From NCBI GenBank assembly GCA_949130485.1, contig OX422185.1, positions 10,886,118 to 10,950,117 of the forward strand: a DNA stretch of 64,000 bases. The letters run 5' to 3'. Below the pieces are notes generated by a model. It saw only the letters and a program-made list of their open reading frames with translations. It searched no databases and was not told the origin of the DNA. This DNA is from Agelas oroides (lineage: Eukaryota; Porifera; Demospongiae; Agelasida; Agelasidae). Positions 53,786 to 64,000 of the stretch are shown piece after piece (positions within the stretch are counted from its first letter, which is position 1; every line of letters starts with the position of its first letter). Made by a program: the position numbers and the translations under genes.

Positions 53786-53960
53786 ATAGCGCACTCATCA
53801 CTTGGATGGGAGGTCTCGCTTGTCTGTGAAAGTTGTCCTGTGTCTCAAATTTACATACAGGAACGAAGCCACAGCGATGGATATGCTGCGCACCATGGGG
53901 TAAAGGTACGTATTTGTCTTGCACTTGTAAACAGTAGTAGCGCACGGATGCATGCAGCTA

Positions 53961-54349
53961 CTCAAGTCTGTTCAAAGTTTACGCCTCACTCAACACTTCG
54001 GTATAGTTACACACAGTTGGAGGCTTATAGATACAGTTCTAGGGCAGGTTCTAAATATCCTCAGACTAACAATTAACCCCTGTCTACAGCATAACTCCTG
54101 TCTCTTGACTTCACATAACCGTAATGACAATTGCACTAAGAGCAGGCAGAATTCATGTGGAGATTGTGGTATTGGATCCACATTCTCTGAGTCCTTTGGA
54201 AATTTAAGCATGATTGCATCTATTGTGCGAAATAAAGTGGTAACTTTAGTGGATGTCCCATATGATGCAGACAGCAGCAGTGCATGTAGCTACAGCTATA
54301 ACAATTACATATGCAGACAGCAGATACAGCAGTTTAGTTCTAGCATATA
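53961..54349. other. Intergenic, no gene recognised
   Basis: GCAGACAGCAG motifs near 54268-54330. No gene. Confidence 0.35.
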
Positions 54350-56110
54350 AATAGCTGAAGTGCTAGAGACAACAGGGCAGCAATTTAGTGCTAGATGCAA
54401 AAGCAACAGTTGAATGCTAGACAGACAACAGTTCAGATTTTTGTGCATATTTGACAGTCTATGACAAGTTAGGTATAGACAGAGAGACAACACTTTAGTA
54501 TTGCAAACCTCTACTCCAGTGATTTGAGTAACTTAGATGAGAATCTCCTTGTGAGAAAAGTGGCCAAGTTTTAGACAGAGTGACAGTTGAAGAGACTGAC
54601 TTTTATTGTGGTAGCTACTACTGACTGATTAAATACATACGTGTAAGCTATCAACCACAATGATCTGGGTGTCATGTGTACAGCTCATGCTACACCACAA
54701 TGTATAGTGTATGTAGTTGATAATTTAGCTAAATGGGTAAATACTGCTCATAGCACATGGCTTTGCTGCATTAGGGAGTGGCCAAATTTACATGCGGAGG
54801 TTCAGCTGCCTCACATATGTTACAGCTAGTCATCAAATCAGGCAAGGACAGATTGCAAATCCTAGTCACTTCTCTATACTGATTCCCTTATGAGATTTGC
54901 CCCCAGTTACCACAAAATAGCGGCCAATTTACCAACTGGTGAGCTATCTGTAGCATTGCATTGGTGAAGATTGCTGACAAGCTTCTCTGTACCAGCGATA
55001 CAAATGGTTAGCTACTAGTGAGATATAGAGTACAAGTAGTCTCGCAAGCCACATCCTTCATATGGTCCATGTAGCTTGTGAGAAAAGTACATTTGCAGGT
55101 TGTATAAATTACTACTCAATTACTTGTGCTCAAGTCTAACATCACCACTCTAGTGAGATACATGCAACTTGATGCACTGACAGTTCAGGAACTTCTAAAA
55201 CAAACAACCAAACAATACTTTGTAAGCATTCCGGAGAGGTCACCCTAGTTGCAGGCTAAAAGGACAAGGGTTATCAGTTGTTTGTTCTTGCTAACTGCAC
55301 AAGACAACCAGAGAGCAGCCACTAACCATTTTTTTCTCAGATCAGATGTTCAGTGATTACTATTTGTGGACCCATGGATGTAAACCGATCCACTGATCAT
55401 CTGATTTGAGCAGGCCAGATGTCCACTGGTCATTATCTGAAGGATCAGGTGGTTGTAAGACAGTCCAGGGCAGCTGCCTCTCTGGTCGTCTTATGCAATT
55501 AGCCAAACTGCTAACCTTTGATATGTGACCACTGCCTGCTTTGCTTGTCTGCAACCAGGGTAACCACTCTGTTGTTAATGTATTGTTGTTTCAGTAGCAT
55601 ACTTGTCATGTGTACAGGAGATGTTGCCATGGTGATGTTTATATCCTGTACTTCTTTATACTTCTAAAGCTCTTTTTGATTACAACCTTGTACCAGTCGT
55701 AAAAGGCCTGTAGAGATGAGTGAAACTGTACATGCATAAATTTCGACTACAAATGTCAATACTTACAGTATCAACACACAACTTTGATACAATAACTTGA
55801 ACTATAGACAGAATTATGAACTGAGGTTTGGACTGATCAATGCAGAGCTCGTAGAATGGAATCCCCTTCCAGAAGGTTGGAAATACTGGGGATTTAATTT
55901 AACAATACAGTGGTAATATGCAATATTACGGAAAACATTGCCGTATTTGAGACATCTTCAGAAGTAATCAATTTTCTGAAGCCTCCTTTGGTCAATCCCC
56001 CTTGAATGTCTTTCATTATTCTGCTGGCACATTACCAGAACCTACAATGCTCTCAAGTACTACCTTAAAGCACCAACATGCATCATGGGGCATGCAAAGC
56101 TGAGCAACAC
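54350..56110 (-). repeat. Dispersed repeat R, copy 2
   Basis: Reverse-complement counterpart of 37600-39375 along nearly the whole length, with several indels. The main difference is the absence of the expanded 25-bp minisatellite; a single unit remains at about 54600-54625. Confidence 0.75.
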
Positions 56111-56992
56111 CAACGGCCACTCTGTTGCTGCATGCACGGTCAAAATTCCTCTCCATACTCTAGTCCACGCATGGTCAAGTCCATAGTCCAGTCCATAGTC
56201 CAGTCCACTAGTCCAGTCCAGTTTCCAATTCCCATGCCAAGTCTCAGGTGAGAAATAGCAATGCAAGGGAGGATGAAGAGCCTTGCAAACAACATCATTT
56301 AAAAGTATTCAATACTGCACCTTAGGTAAGTTTTTGGAGTGGCCAGTATCGTTTGTTATCGGATCATATTGATACGCCATGCAGTAACTTACTCCTATGG
56401 CTGGTATCTACAGGCAGAAAATTGCATGACCAATATCATTGATATTTGTCAACCAAACCACGCCCACAACTCTAATGATGACAGGCAAGTATATAGCTAC
56501 CACTGCCCTCACCACTCCTTCTATGTAATCTCGTTTGGCAGCAATGGAGAAAAGTGATATATCATGTTGACTAATAGCCTAGCTGGTCAAGGTTTGGCTG
56601 CTGTGTTACAATGCATTGTGACTGTATTAACATTGTGGCTTTCCTGAAGCCATACTGCCATTGAGAGGTTGAGGAGGAGAAGAGAACAGTTTTTGTAAGT
56701 CGAAGTTCCAAAGAGCAGATGTAGTCACAGCTAATAACTTGTACCTTGTTCTCAGGTTACACCCAGCTTTCCGTCGCTTGCACATGGTGAGACGAGGATC
56801 ACCTTCAGAGTAATGCAGCACAGTGCCTCTTCAGTATTGCAATGCTACAGCCTAGGCATGAGAATTATATGCCAGCATCATATTACCGGTATATAGGCAC
56901 TCGATATTAAAGCTTGTGCACCATGCCCACACACTGCGAAGACTTTCCTTACTAAGGCTGTAGTCATTAACAGCAACTTTCTCCATATGCGT
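56111..56992. other. Intergenic, no gene recognised
   Basis: A short tandem TCCATAGTCCAG motif at 56180-56220. No coding region was recognised. Confidence 0.35.
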
Positions 56993-57785
56993 CGGACCAA
57001 TAGCGTCGCCGACCCTTCGATTACAGAGAGAAGTACGCAGCGTATCTGCCCGCACGAACTTCACGGTCCGGACGTAAGGCCACTCCAAGTTGATTCATTG
57101 TTTCCCATTACACTGGAAACTTGAGGACATGCGGGCGGGCGGTTCGCTATTCATTATTCATTACCAGAGAATCTGACCCAGCTAGGCGTGGTGTGATGTT
57201 AGACACGAAGAAATCGATGAACGAAATGCTCTTCATCCGCCACGGAAATGATCGTCCACGGCAGCACCGTACGTTTGGTTGATACAAAGTAAACGCAAAC
57301 GTTTACAATCGTGCCGGCCATTCGAAATCAGTCACCGAACACAGGACTTCGACAGTTCACGACAGTTCTGCGCAAGCACATGGTCGTTAAGTTGTTCACG
57401 TGATCTGCAGCACCATCAATAATGAATAATATATGCATAATGAACAAAATAATGCAGCTCATAAAATGGATGCGGGCGGGAAATGGGAAACAATGAATCA
57501 ACTTGGAGTGGCCTAAAGGAGAGTTGCGGAGACCAGAGAACGAGCAGGTTTTGAGCGCGGTGGCAACACATTCTTGGGCGGCGTTGCTTGGAATAGGATC
57601 CACAAAGACAAAACTCTGACCAGTTTGTGCGCTGCCAATGGACACTGATCCTCATGTTACCATGCCAGGACTAAAGCGAAGACTGGTAGTGACGTTTTAG
57701 GCCCAAAATGACCTCAGAAGCCATATCAGAGCATCAAATTTCGAATTTTTTCTGGGGGAGCATGTCCCCACACCCCCCTAGCTTC
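56993..57785. repeat. Dispersed repeat S, copy 2, with inner inverted repeat
   Basis: It matches 32230-32672 in blocks. Inside are two 33-bp inverted segments (57077-57109 and 57481-57514, core CACTCCAAGTTGATTCATTG). On the minus strand 57645-57500 reads FVFVDPIPSNAAQECVATAL then KTCSFSGL, a track partly kept in copy 1. It may derive from a transposon protein that I do not recognise. Confidence 0.6.
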
Positions 57786-58779
57786 TGCGTGCATGCATGC
57801 TAACGTGCACTCACTTTAAAGTTACTGATAAGCCGTACGAATGCAATTTGGCTTCCGCTGGGCCTGCATGGCTCTTCCTAGTCTGCACCCAGCCAGGTTT
57901 CTGTGAACTATGGGCGTCTATGCTAAGTTTTATCCTTCAGTGTCAATTGTGATAAATGTCTTCACATAAGGACACGACTTCCCACCATAAGAACGTTGTG
58001 TGAAAGGAGAGGGGATGGAGGAGAGATGCTGTTAGTGACGGAACATTACCATCCATATGCTATATGCTAATTCATATGAGTTATAGATGCACTCCTGGTT
58101 TGGTTATAGAGCTGTATAAGTGCAGTATAGCATCACATGCTAATGGTATGCTGGCAAGCCTCAGAGGTGAGAGTTGAGGAAGCACACACTGAATGTGTAA
58201 GAGGAGAGGGAGGGAAGTGGGGAGACAGAAGAGTGTTGAGGATTATGAGGAAGAGGAAAGGGAGAAGCATTCCATAAAGGCTGCTTCAGCTCCACACACA
58301 CTGAATGGTTAATCATTAGGCCTTGGTAGATTACACTAGCATAATTTGGGGAATAATAGGTGCTTCTGAGCGTCAAGAATTATGCTGGCATAACAGGTGA
58401 ATATAATTTTCCTGATCAGATCCCATTAAGAAGTTACTTTTGTTCACAGCAAGAATTTTTCTTTGGGAGGACTACATACAACTGTTCAGTAATGCTAGAA
58501 TACAATCACCGAGAAAGGCCTAACTGTAACCACTTTTGGATCGTCATTTTGTATATACATACGAACATGTGAAATTCATTTAGCATAGTTGAGAATAATA
58601 GGTGCATTGAAAAGAATAATAGGTAAAAATTATGGGAATAAAAGAATAGAATAATGGGTAGAAGTTGGAGCATAATCTACCAAGGCCTATTAATCATCAC
58701 AAATTATACACACACAGGATAAGTACACTATTTTACAGTAGCGAGATGACCAACAAGCTTTTATGTCTGGGAAGATGGA
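57786..58779. other. Intergenic, no gene recognised
   Basis: GAATAATAGGT motifs repeat near 58350, 58590, 58612 and 58650. No gene. Confidence 0.35.
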
Positions 58780-59175
58780 ATACAATGTGGTTTACCTCAA
58801 TGATGTTACTAGACCCATTATTTCCACTACAAGCATTTTAAATGTCTTGTGCTACTCTCAGGTCAAAATCTGTGGTCAGGTTACTGTAGGTGATCAGAAG
58901 ACAAAGGGAGGCTTTAGGCCCTTTCCCAATCTGACAATGGCCCATTTTTGGAGCTTTACATAAAATGATAATCTCTTTGTTTACAGATAAACAACAAATT
59001 TTTTTAATTACCTCTACTTTCCTAGATCATGCATCACTGTACACATTAAATGTTGGCAATCATGGATTCACACAGCCTCCACAACTCACAAACTTTGTGG
59101 CCTCAGAAAATACATACTAATGTACAAAGAACCTTAATACACAACAATACTAAGTATAACTGTCCCAGTTGAGAA

Positions 59176-59895
59176 TTACAGAAATGTAAAAACTTGCCGA
59201 AGTTCAATCCGGCGGGTTGTTGCATCTACAGTAGTTACTCGACCAACTCCCCAAATTTTTCCTTCTCCAAGCATACGATTAGTAACTCGAAATATAGTAA
59301 CAAAATAGCCATCAACCGGTACTTTACGTCTTGGGGCAAGTGACTCGAAATGGAAGATAATTCCCTGTTGCTTACAAGCATCAAAAACATAGTCATATCC
59401 ATACAAAATTGTCTCACTTCTTGAGGCCAACTTTCCTGCTTCTCCACCATATTCTCCATGAAGCATCACTGGACCTGAAAAGCGTACATGAAAGCCACCA
59501 CTCTCTGCTGGAAAGCACTTCGTTCTTGGTCGCCCACTTACCAACCAGCTGTTGAAAACGTATGTAAAGTTGTTGGCACTCCTACTGGGTTCAAATGTTG
59601 CATTTCCCAAAATTCTCTGTTCCTGATCATTAGGTTCTACGCTGGTAAAGTCAAGCCCATACATATCTCTGAAGAAGTGCATTGCAGCCTCCCTGTCTCG
59701 ATCAATTTCTTCTTCTGTAAAACGCATGACTTTCCTGTAGAAGACAAGGTCAGGATCAAAAGAGCTGGCTGAAGCAGGAAATGTCGCATTGGTTATAAGT
59801 GTAATTGTAGCCTTGAATGGTTCCTCACACATCTGTGACTGGGCAGCAGCATTGTACAGATTGAGAAAACTTAGGAAGACAACTGAAACCCACAT
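59176..59895 (-). CDS. Secreted protein, unnamed family, member 4
   Basis: 239 residues from ATG 59893-59895 to the stop at 59176-59178. The family start codon, directly after the acceptor TTTCATTTTCAG, is at 59908-59910. It is followed by SAA and then TAG at 59896-59898, where member 3 has TGG (Trp5). The very next codon is ATG, so initiation there yields MWVSVVFLSFLNLYNAAAQ, still a good signal peptide before QSQMCEEPF. The rest is intact: FTEEEIDRDREAAMHFF, YGLDFTSVEPNDQEQR, NSWLVSGRPRTKCF, MLHGEYGGEAGKL, DACKQQGIIFHFE, NRMLGEGKIWGVGR, LRQVFTFL. Translation needs leaky or re-initiation past a four-codon upstream frame in good proximity, so output may be reduced. It is the tandem duplicate of member 3 and can supply what that copy lost. 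Function unknown, probably secreted. Confidence 0.8.
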   Translation of the reverse strand: MWVSVVFLSFLNLYNAAAQSQMCEEPFKATITLITNATFPASASSFDPDLVFYRKVMRFTEEEIDRDREAAMHFFRDMYGLDFTSVEPNDQEQRILGNATFEPSRSANNFTYVFNSWLVSGRPRTKCFPAESGGFHVRFSGPVMLHGEYGGEAGKLASRSETILYGYDYVFDACKQQGIIFHFESLAPRRKVPVDGYFVTIFRVTNRMLGEGKIWGVGRVTTVDATTRRIELRQVFTFL

Positions 59896-60265
59896 CTACG
59901 CTGCAGACATCTGAAAATGAAATGAACAGCAGTAATGATCAAAGTTGTTACAAAAGCTCAACAAATGACACACAAGGTCAGTAGGCTAGAAAATGCTTTT
60001 CATCAGCACACGCATCGTCCGCAACCCAAGTATATATATATTTTTTGTGGTTCTGTCATCTACCTCGCAGCTAGCTAGCAAGTTGGTCTACTTTTGCCAT
60101 TGGTTATGTCGCAATACTGCATGAATTTTGATCTAGGTAAGGTCATTCAATTTTTTCACTTGCTGAACGGATTTTTCAACTGACTTTATTTCTGATTCGA
60201 AAATACCCAGTACCGGTACCATCTTCACAGTTTTCGCAAGTCGAGGTTCAAAATTTAAGGCCTTT

Positions 60266-60277
60266 TGCGCATGCGTA
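60266..60277. promoter_or_regulatory. Conserved NRF1-like box upstream of member 4
   Basis: TGCGCATGCGTA aligns with the palindrome at 53774-53785 and resembles the NRF1 consensus YGCGCAYGCGCR. It is about 360 bp upstream of the coding exon. If the donor at 60290 is used, it would lie in the first intron near the transcription start. Confidence 0.4.
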
Positions 60278-60369
60278 ATAGCCCACTCACCCGGGAGGTC
60301 TCTCATCCCCGTGAAATTTGTCCTGCGTCTCAAATTGAAGACAGTAAGCCTTTGTGACGTCCATTTGAA

Positions 60370-60419
60370 CTAGCCTCGTTCCCAGGCCCCGTCCGAAAAA
60401 TCGGGAAAGGGGCCTGGTA
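60370..60419. repeat. CCCAGGC-class hairpin
   Basis: CTAGCCTCGTTCCCAGGCCC with arms CCAGGCCCC / GGGGCCTGG around GTCCGAAAAATCGGGAAA. Related to the copy at 60778-60825. Confidence 0.65.
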
Positions 60420-60777
60420 GCACTTCCGTGTATTTCTGTCGCTAATGTAAACGTCATCAAACGCGTGCTACGGTAGGACACGCCTTACTGCAACCGTTGA
60501 CTATCATGCAAGTGCATGCAAGAGCGAGTTGAACAAGCGATGCTGTAGTATGCTATCTTCCGTGTTTATCTATCCAGCTCGGATGCACACTGTCTATACA
60601 CAAATTCCGACAGATCGTCTCAGTTGATCGCAAGTGCCAACTGACGATCGAGGAGTTTGTCTCGATAACCAGCATGGGTAAACAGCGCTCTCCGATTTCG
60701 ATCTTCCGCCGATCTCTTGCAAACGCGACACCACTGCCGCACGTATGTAGAAGACACAGACGACACCATCACGAGCT
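60420..60777. other. Intergenic between two hairpins
   Basis: No gene recognised. It may be the body of a composite element bounded by the two hairpins. Confidence 0.35.
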
Positions 60778-60825
60778 AGTCTCGGAACCAGACCCTCGAA
60801 AAATCGAAAAGGAGGGTCTGGTAAA
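60778..60825. repeat. CCCAGGC-class hairpin, variant
   Basis: CTAGTCTCGGAACCAGACCC with arms CCAGACCCTC / GAGGGTCTGG around GAAAAATCGAAAAG. Same layout as the copy 400 bp upstream. Confidence 0.65.
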
Positions 60826-60878
60826 CGGGGCGGGGTAAGTGTACACTTCGGAATGTTATTAATTGCTGAACCTTCCGT

Positions 60879-61775
60879 CTCAGGGGCATTAAGGACTGGG
60901 TCCATGGCTTTTGAGACTATATTATGGCAAAATTTGGATCAACTTTATGAAAATTGAAGAAGCTTGACATAATTGTTTACTGTTGTTACATGTAGCCCCA
61001 CCCTTAATGTTTACTGTGACGTCATTTCAGGCCACGCCCATAAACAGCTTAGCCGTACCAAGCCCCTCCCTCGGGGTATATCGGTACAATAAACTTGATA
61101 TGAGGACTTTTTGCGAGCAAAATTTCATGATTGTTTCTACACCAATACGTTCTATTTCAGCTGGCTCAACTTTTTATCCGTGGGAATAGTGGATATCTCT
61201 TTCCAAAGCGCTGGAACTGGCAAATATGCCACACCCACCAGGCATTTAAACATCCACTTCGAACCTTTAGCGGTAAGCTACGAACTTTTCCCACGGTGAC
61301 ATCAAAGACAATTCGATTTCTTCTCGATCGAACCCAACAGTATACTCCAGTTCTCTTCGCAAAAACTCCTCGTGAGTTACTTCCGGAAAAAGAGCTGCTA
61401 AGCGGCCATTATGCGGCTTATTCAGAGGTAGCTGGCACGTGCTACACTACACGGTGCACGTGACTCCACTATGTGCGCTTTGAAAGTTGCTGAAAGCGCT
61501 TGGCAGAACGACTTCTATTGTTACAGACGTGCGTCTCACATCATGCTTAAGTCGAAAATAGTAAGGACAGGACTGAGCGTTGTTGTAAGGACCGGTACGA
61601 GCCTAAGCCGTCCCTCGGTACCGTGATGGCTAAGGTGGATAATTGCATTCCAAGGTCCCGCATTGTTTACATAGATACAACCGGCTTCCTGTTTATGGTG
61701 CGATAACGCCCGCCCCAGGGGTAATTTAGGCAGCGCGCGCAAAACAGCTGGACCCAGTCCTTAATGCGCCTGAGG
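60879..61775. mobile_element. Element with 24-bp terminal inverted repeats
   Basis: CTCAGGGGCATTAAGGACTG GGTC at 60879-60902 faces its complement at 61752-61775 with one mismatch. The 850-bp interior holds short open frames, for example 61131-61463 on the plus strand (110 codons, no recognised domain). No target duplication was found. Confidence 0.65.
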
Positions 61776-64000
61776 TAGCCAGTTAGAGCTTTCTGCTGAA
61801 CCAGACACTCGCAGAAGTGTTCTAATCTTTCCCACTTGGTGTTTACAGATTCTGAAACGAAGCTAAACGCGAAGACGGCTCTCGTGCGGTTGGCATTTCT
61901 AATAAACGCACATCAGAATGCTAATCAAAAGGGATCGTCTAAGTTCACATAGCTCCATGAGGTTACGTCATAAAACATCACATGGGAGTTCCCCGTGCCC
62001 ACCGAATAATCGCGATAACCCTCTTTCTACGTAATTTAACTTAACCAAAAAAGTTCTGAACTAGCATGCATTCAGAGAGTATGCAGCATATCAAGGAAAA
62101 AGAGAACAAGTAAGGGAAAATATCAGTAAGATAAAGTAGTCAGGATGAAGGTGTATATTCGTGGCAGCTGGGAGGGAGAAATGGATTGTACAGCTCAGAG
62201 CTAGCCCTCCATAAGAGGCATGTTGGATCAACTGAGATGACCATTTGAAGGTACTATTCCACACGAATTACTTTTTGATCATTTGTGTGCATCGTTCCGT
62301 AGCAAGCCCAGGCCAAAGTGAGCAGTGACAGTGTGCATTTAATATTGGCATGTACTGCAAGCTAACTAACTCTGCTGCACTCAAACTCTTTGTAGAATGT
62401 GTACCTTCTCCTTTGACATATTCTACCGCTTACTAGTTGATATGCTGCATTCTCACTCAATGTATTGTCACTAGAGTGAAACCTGTCTATAGTGGTCGCT
62501 GCATGTTAAAGACAGCCAGCTCTTGTTAGTTACGGCCACTACTCCTGGTCCCAGTTGTACTAATTGTGCAAATGACCAGTATAAAGCAACCACCTGCCTG
62601 AAACAGCACAAAAAAAATAAATGCTGGTCCCATGACGACCATTATATCACTGTAGCATACACAACAAGTCTTGATTCACAAATTACATCAACTAAAATGT
62701 AAATTAGGAGAAGGAGGGTTGATGCTCTGAGAGAAATGGTAGGGGATGGTTTGGCATGGTGAAGTCTGAGACCGTTTCAAATAGGTGAACATAGCCTTGT
62801 GTTGAGAGAGCCTGGGTACAAGGCTAAGGAAAGCCTATAAATATACGATCCATGCACCGTGAGGGACTGATCACTGAATAAATTTGCACGAGGATGCAAG
62901 ATTCAATGAAGAGTTCAGCCAGACTTCTGATTTCTAATCATGCAATCACTATCACAACTTTTCTCAGCCATAAATACGGACTCAGACAATTTCATCGAGT
63001 GAATAAGTAATGGAAGTATCTGTTAAGCCCCATCCAGAACAGCACAGATAGAGATCACAGGGCAGCAAATGAGTCATGGGATGCCTGACACTTGAAGTGA
63101 GAGTTGGAACATACACCCAGGATGCTTGTCATGAAATATAGGATGTCTCCTTTTTCTCCAAGAGGGTTGCTAGAGGAAGGTCTGTTGTGTGCAGTCTGTC
63201 CCCTCATGTTAGGAAAGGAGAGGGTTCTTTTGAGTTTTGGGGGAAGCTGTTTGAAGCATTGTCTAGGGGCTCTGGGGGCATGCTCCTCAACAAAAATTTG
63301 GGTTTTAGGTGCTCTGAGATTGTTTGCGATGCAATCTGAGAGGTAAAACCTATATATAACTGTATTTTTAATTTTTTAGGTGGTCTTTAGCAAAAGCCAT
63401 TTCCTGGTACTCCTCCAGGGCTCAGGTCCTAGTCTATTTCTTGGTGATCTGATAGTGGTATTAGAACTTGTGTGCATTTGTGTAGTCACTTTGTTGGTGA
63501 AGAGAGGGGAGTGCATACACAAGTTGAGCATAACCTCATAACCTCATTTCCAGGCCTTCTTTACTTAGCTTTCCATCACTTGCAGTGCTGACAGAAAGCT
63601 GGGCGGGAACTTCGCAACAAGGCTGATTTCAAACATACAAGTGTGATAAAGTAATGATTGGTATACTTGTGTGACACGGTCTTGGGCTTGGAGTGTGAGG
63701 CTCGGCCTGGCTGGCTGTGTATGCAGTGACACAGACAGTATCATTGAGTGAGAATTTAGCATGTCAAGTGTAATAGAATCAAGTAAGCAACATAAGTAGT
63801 CAGTGGAGAAGGTAGAAATTTCATGGATAGTTTGAGTGCAAGCTCACAATGCATACAGCTAAGTGTCCACAGCAGGTTTGCCATGGTACTAACAAATTAT
63901 GCACACAGACACTTGAAATCTTGATCAACTTGTGTGTGACAATAAGTTACCATGCATGTACATGCTTTCACTGTCCTCATGGACTGATTGTACTCTCATC
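61776..64000. other. Intergenic to window end, no gene recognised
   Basis: I see no coding region with a domain. Near 62480-62600 ACCTGTCTATAGTGGTCGC and CGGCCACTACT resemble scraps of pogo-type MITEs. At 63255-63345 is another GGGGGCATGCTCCTCAAC block. GAGCCTGGGTACAAGGCTAAGG at about 62808 belongs to the CCCAGGC hairpin class. Confidence 0.4.

Larger units (their letters stand above)
52280..53960 (-). repeat. Segmental duplication unit carrying member 3
   Basis: This unit aligns with 58780-60345 in the same orientation. The match covers about 300 bp of 3' flank (GGTCAAAATCTGTGGTCAGG, CATGCATCACTGTACACATT), the coding exon, and some 450 bp of 5' flank (CAGCACACGCATCGTCCGCA, GTTTTCGCAAGTCGA). 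The two are a tandem duplicate about 6.5 kb apart. Confidence 0.8.
58780..60345 (-). repeat. Segmental duplication unit carrying member 4
   Basis: Partner of 52280-53960 in the same orientation. The 5' flank keeps GTTTTCGCAAGTCGAGGTTC and the palindromic box. A possible splice donor (CCCGG|GTGAGTGGG on the minus strand, exon end 60291) suggests the 5' untranslated exon of the gene. Confidence 0.8.

Overview
This looks like animal nuclear DNA, most probably from a demosponge such as Amphimedon (inference). It has short GT-AG introns and AT-rich intergenic DNA crowded with foldback elements, MITEs and LINE remnants. It also carries a multi-copy family joining a Pmp-like beta-helix to a multi-pass membrane module, which I associate with sponges and cnidarians. 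No operons, bacterial signals or CRISPR arrays are present.

Layout. 1-6.6 kb: plus-strand gene with small phase-0 coiled-coil exons followed by a Kelch exon (5732-6604); its 5' end is not identified and may lie outside the window. 6.6-8.2 kb: nested palindromic MITEs. 8.2-22.4 kb: minus-strand array of six copies of the beta-helix/multi-pass family. Copy A (9510-13453) is nearly intact but has one frameshift and one stop. Copy B (15490-18597) is heavily broken, and four others are fragments. 22.4-27.3 kb: intergenic, with a 5'-truncated LINE, a terminal-inverted-repeat element and a large foldback element with target duplication. 27.4-31.3 kb: long APE-type LINE with endonuclease, reverse transcriptase and zinc knuckle.

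32-60 kb holds four members of one secreted protein family of about 245 residues that I cannot name: 33036-33770 (+), 50742-51482 (+), 52724-53458 (-, one nonsense codon) and 59176-59895 (-, nonsense at codon 5 bypassed by an adjacent ATG). Each coding region is a single exon starting directly after a splice acceptor. The last two lie in a tandem segmental duplication with conserved flanks, and an orphan piece of that flank sits at 47.69-47.87 kb.

Between the first two members lies a decayed eight-exon minus-strand gene (40819-45863) of a repeated invertebrate family. Its first exon is split by an 855-bp Mutator-like element (44870-45724) with an 8-bp target duplication and ends built from inverted arrays of a 15-bp unit. 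Removing the element and one duplication copy restores the reading frame across the site. A 27-bp minisatellite abuts the last exon. The rest is repeats (minisatellites, dispersed blocks of 0.2-1.7 kb, a tRNA-like gene) and DNA in which I see nothing codable. The genes show no shared pathway; the unifying theme is local duplication and decay of cell-surface or secreted families among mobile elements.
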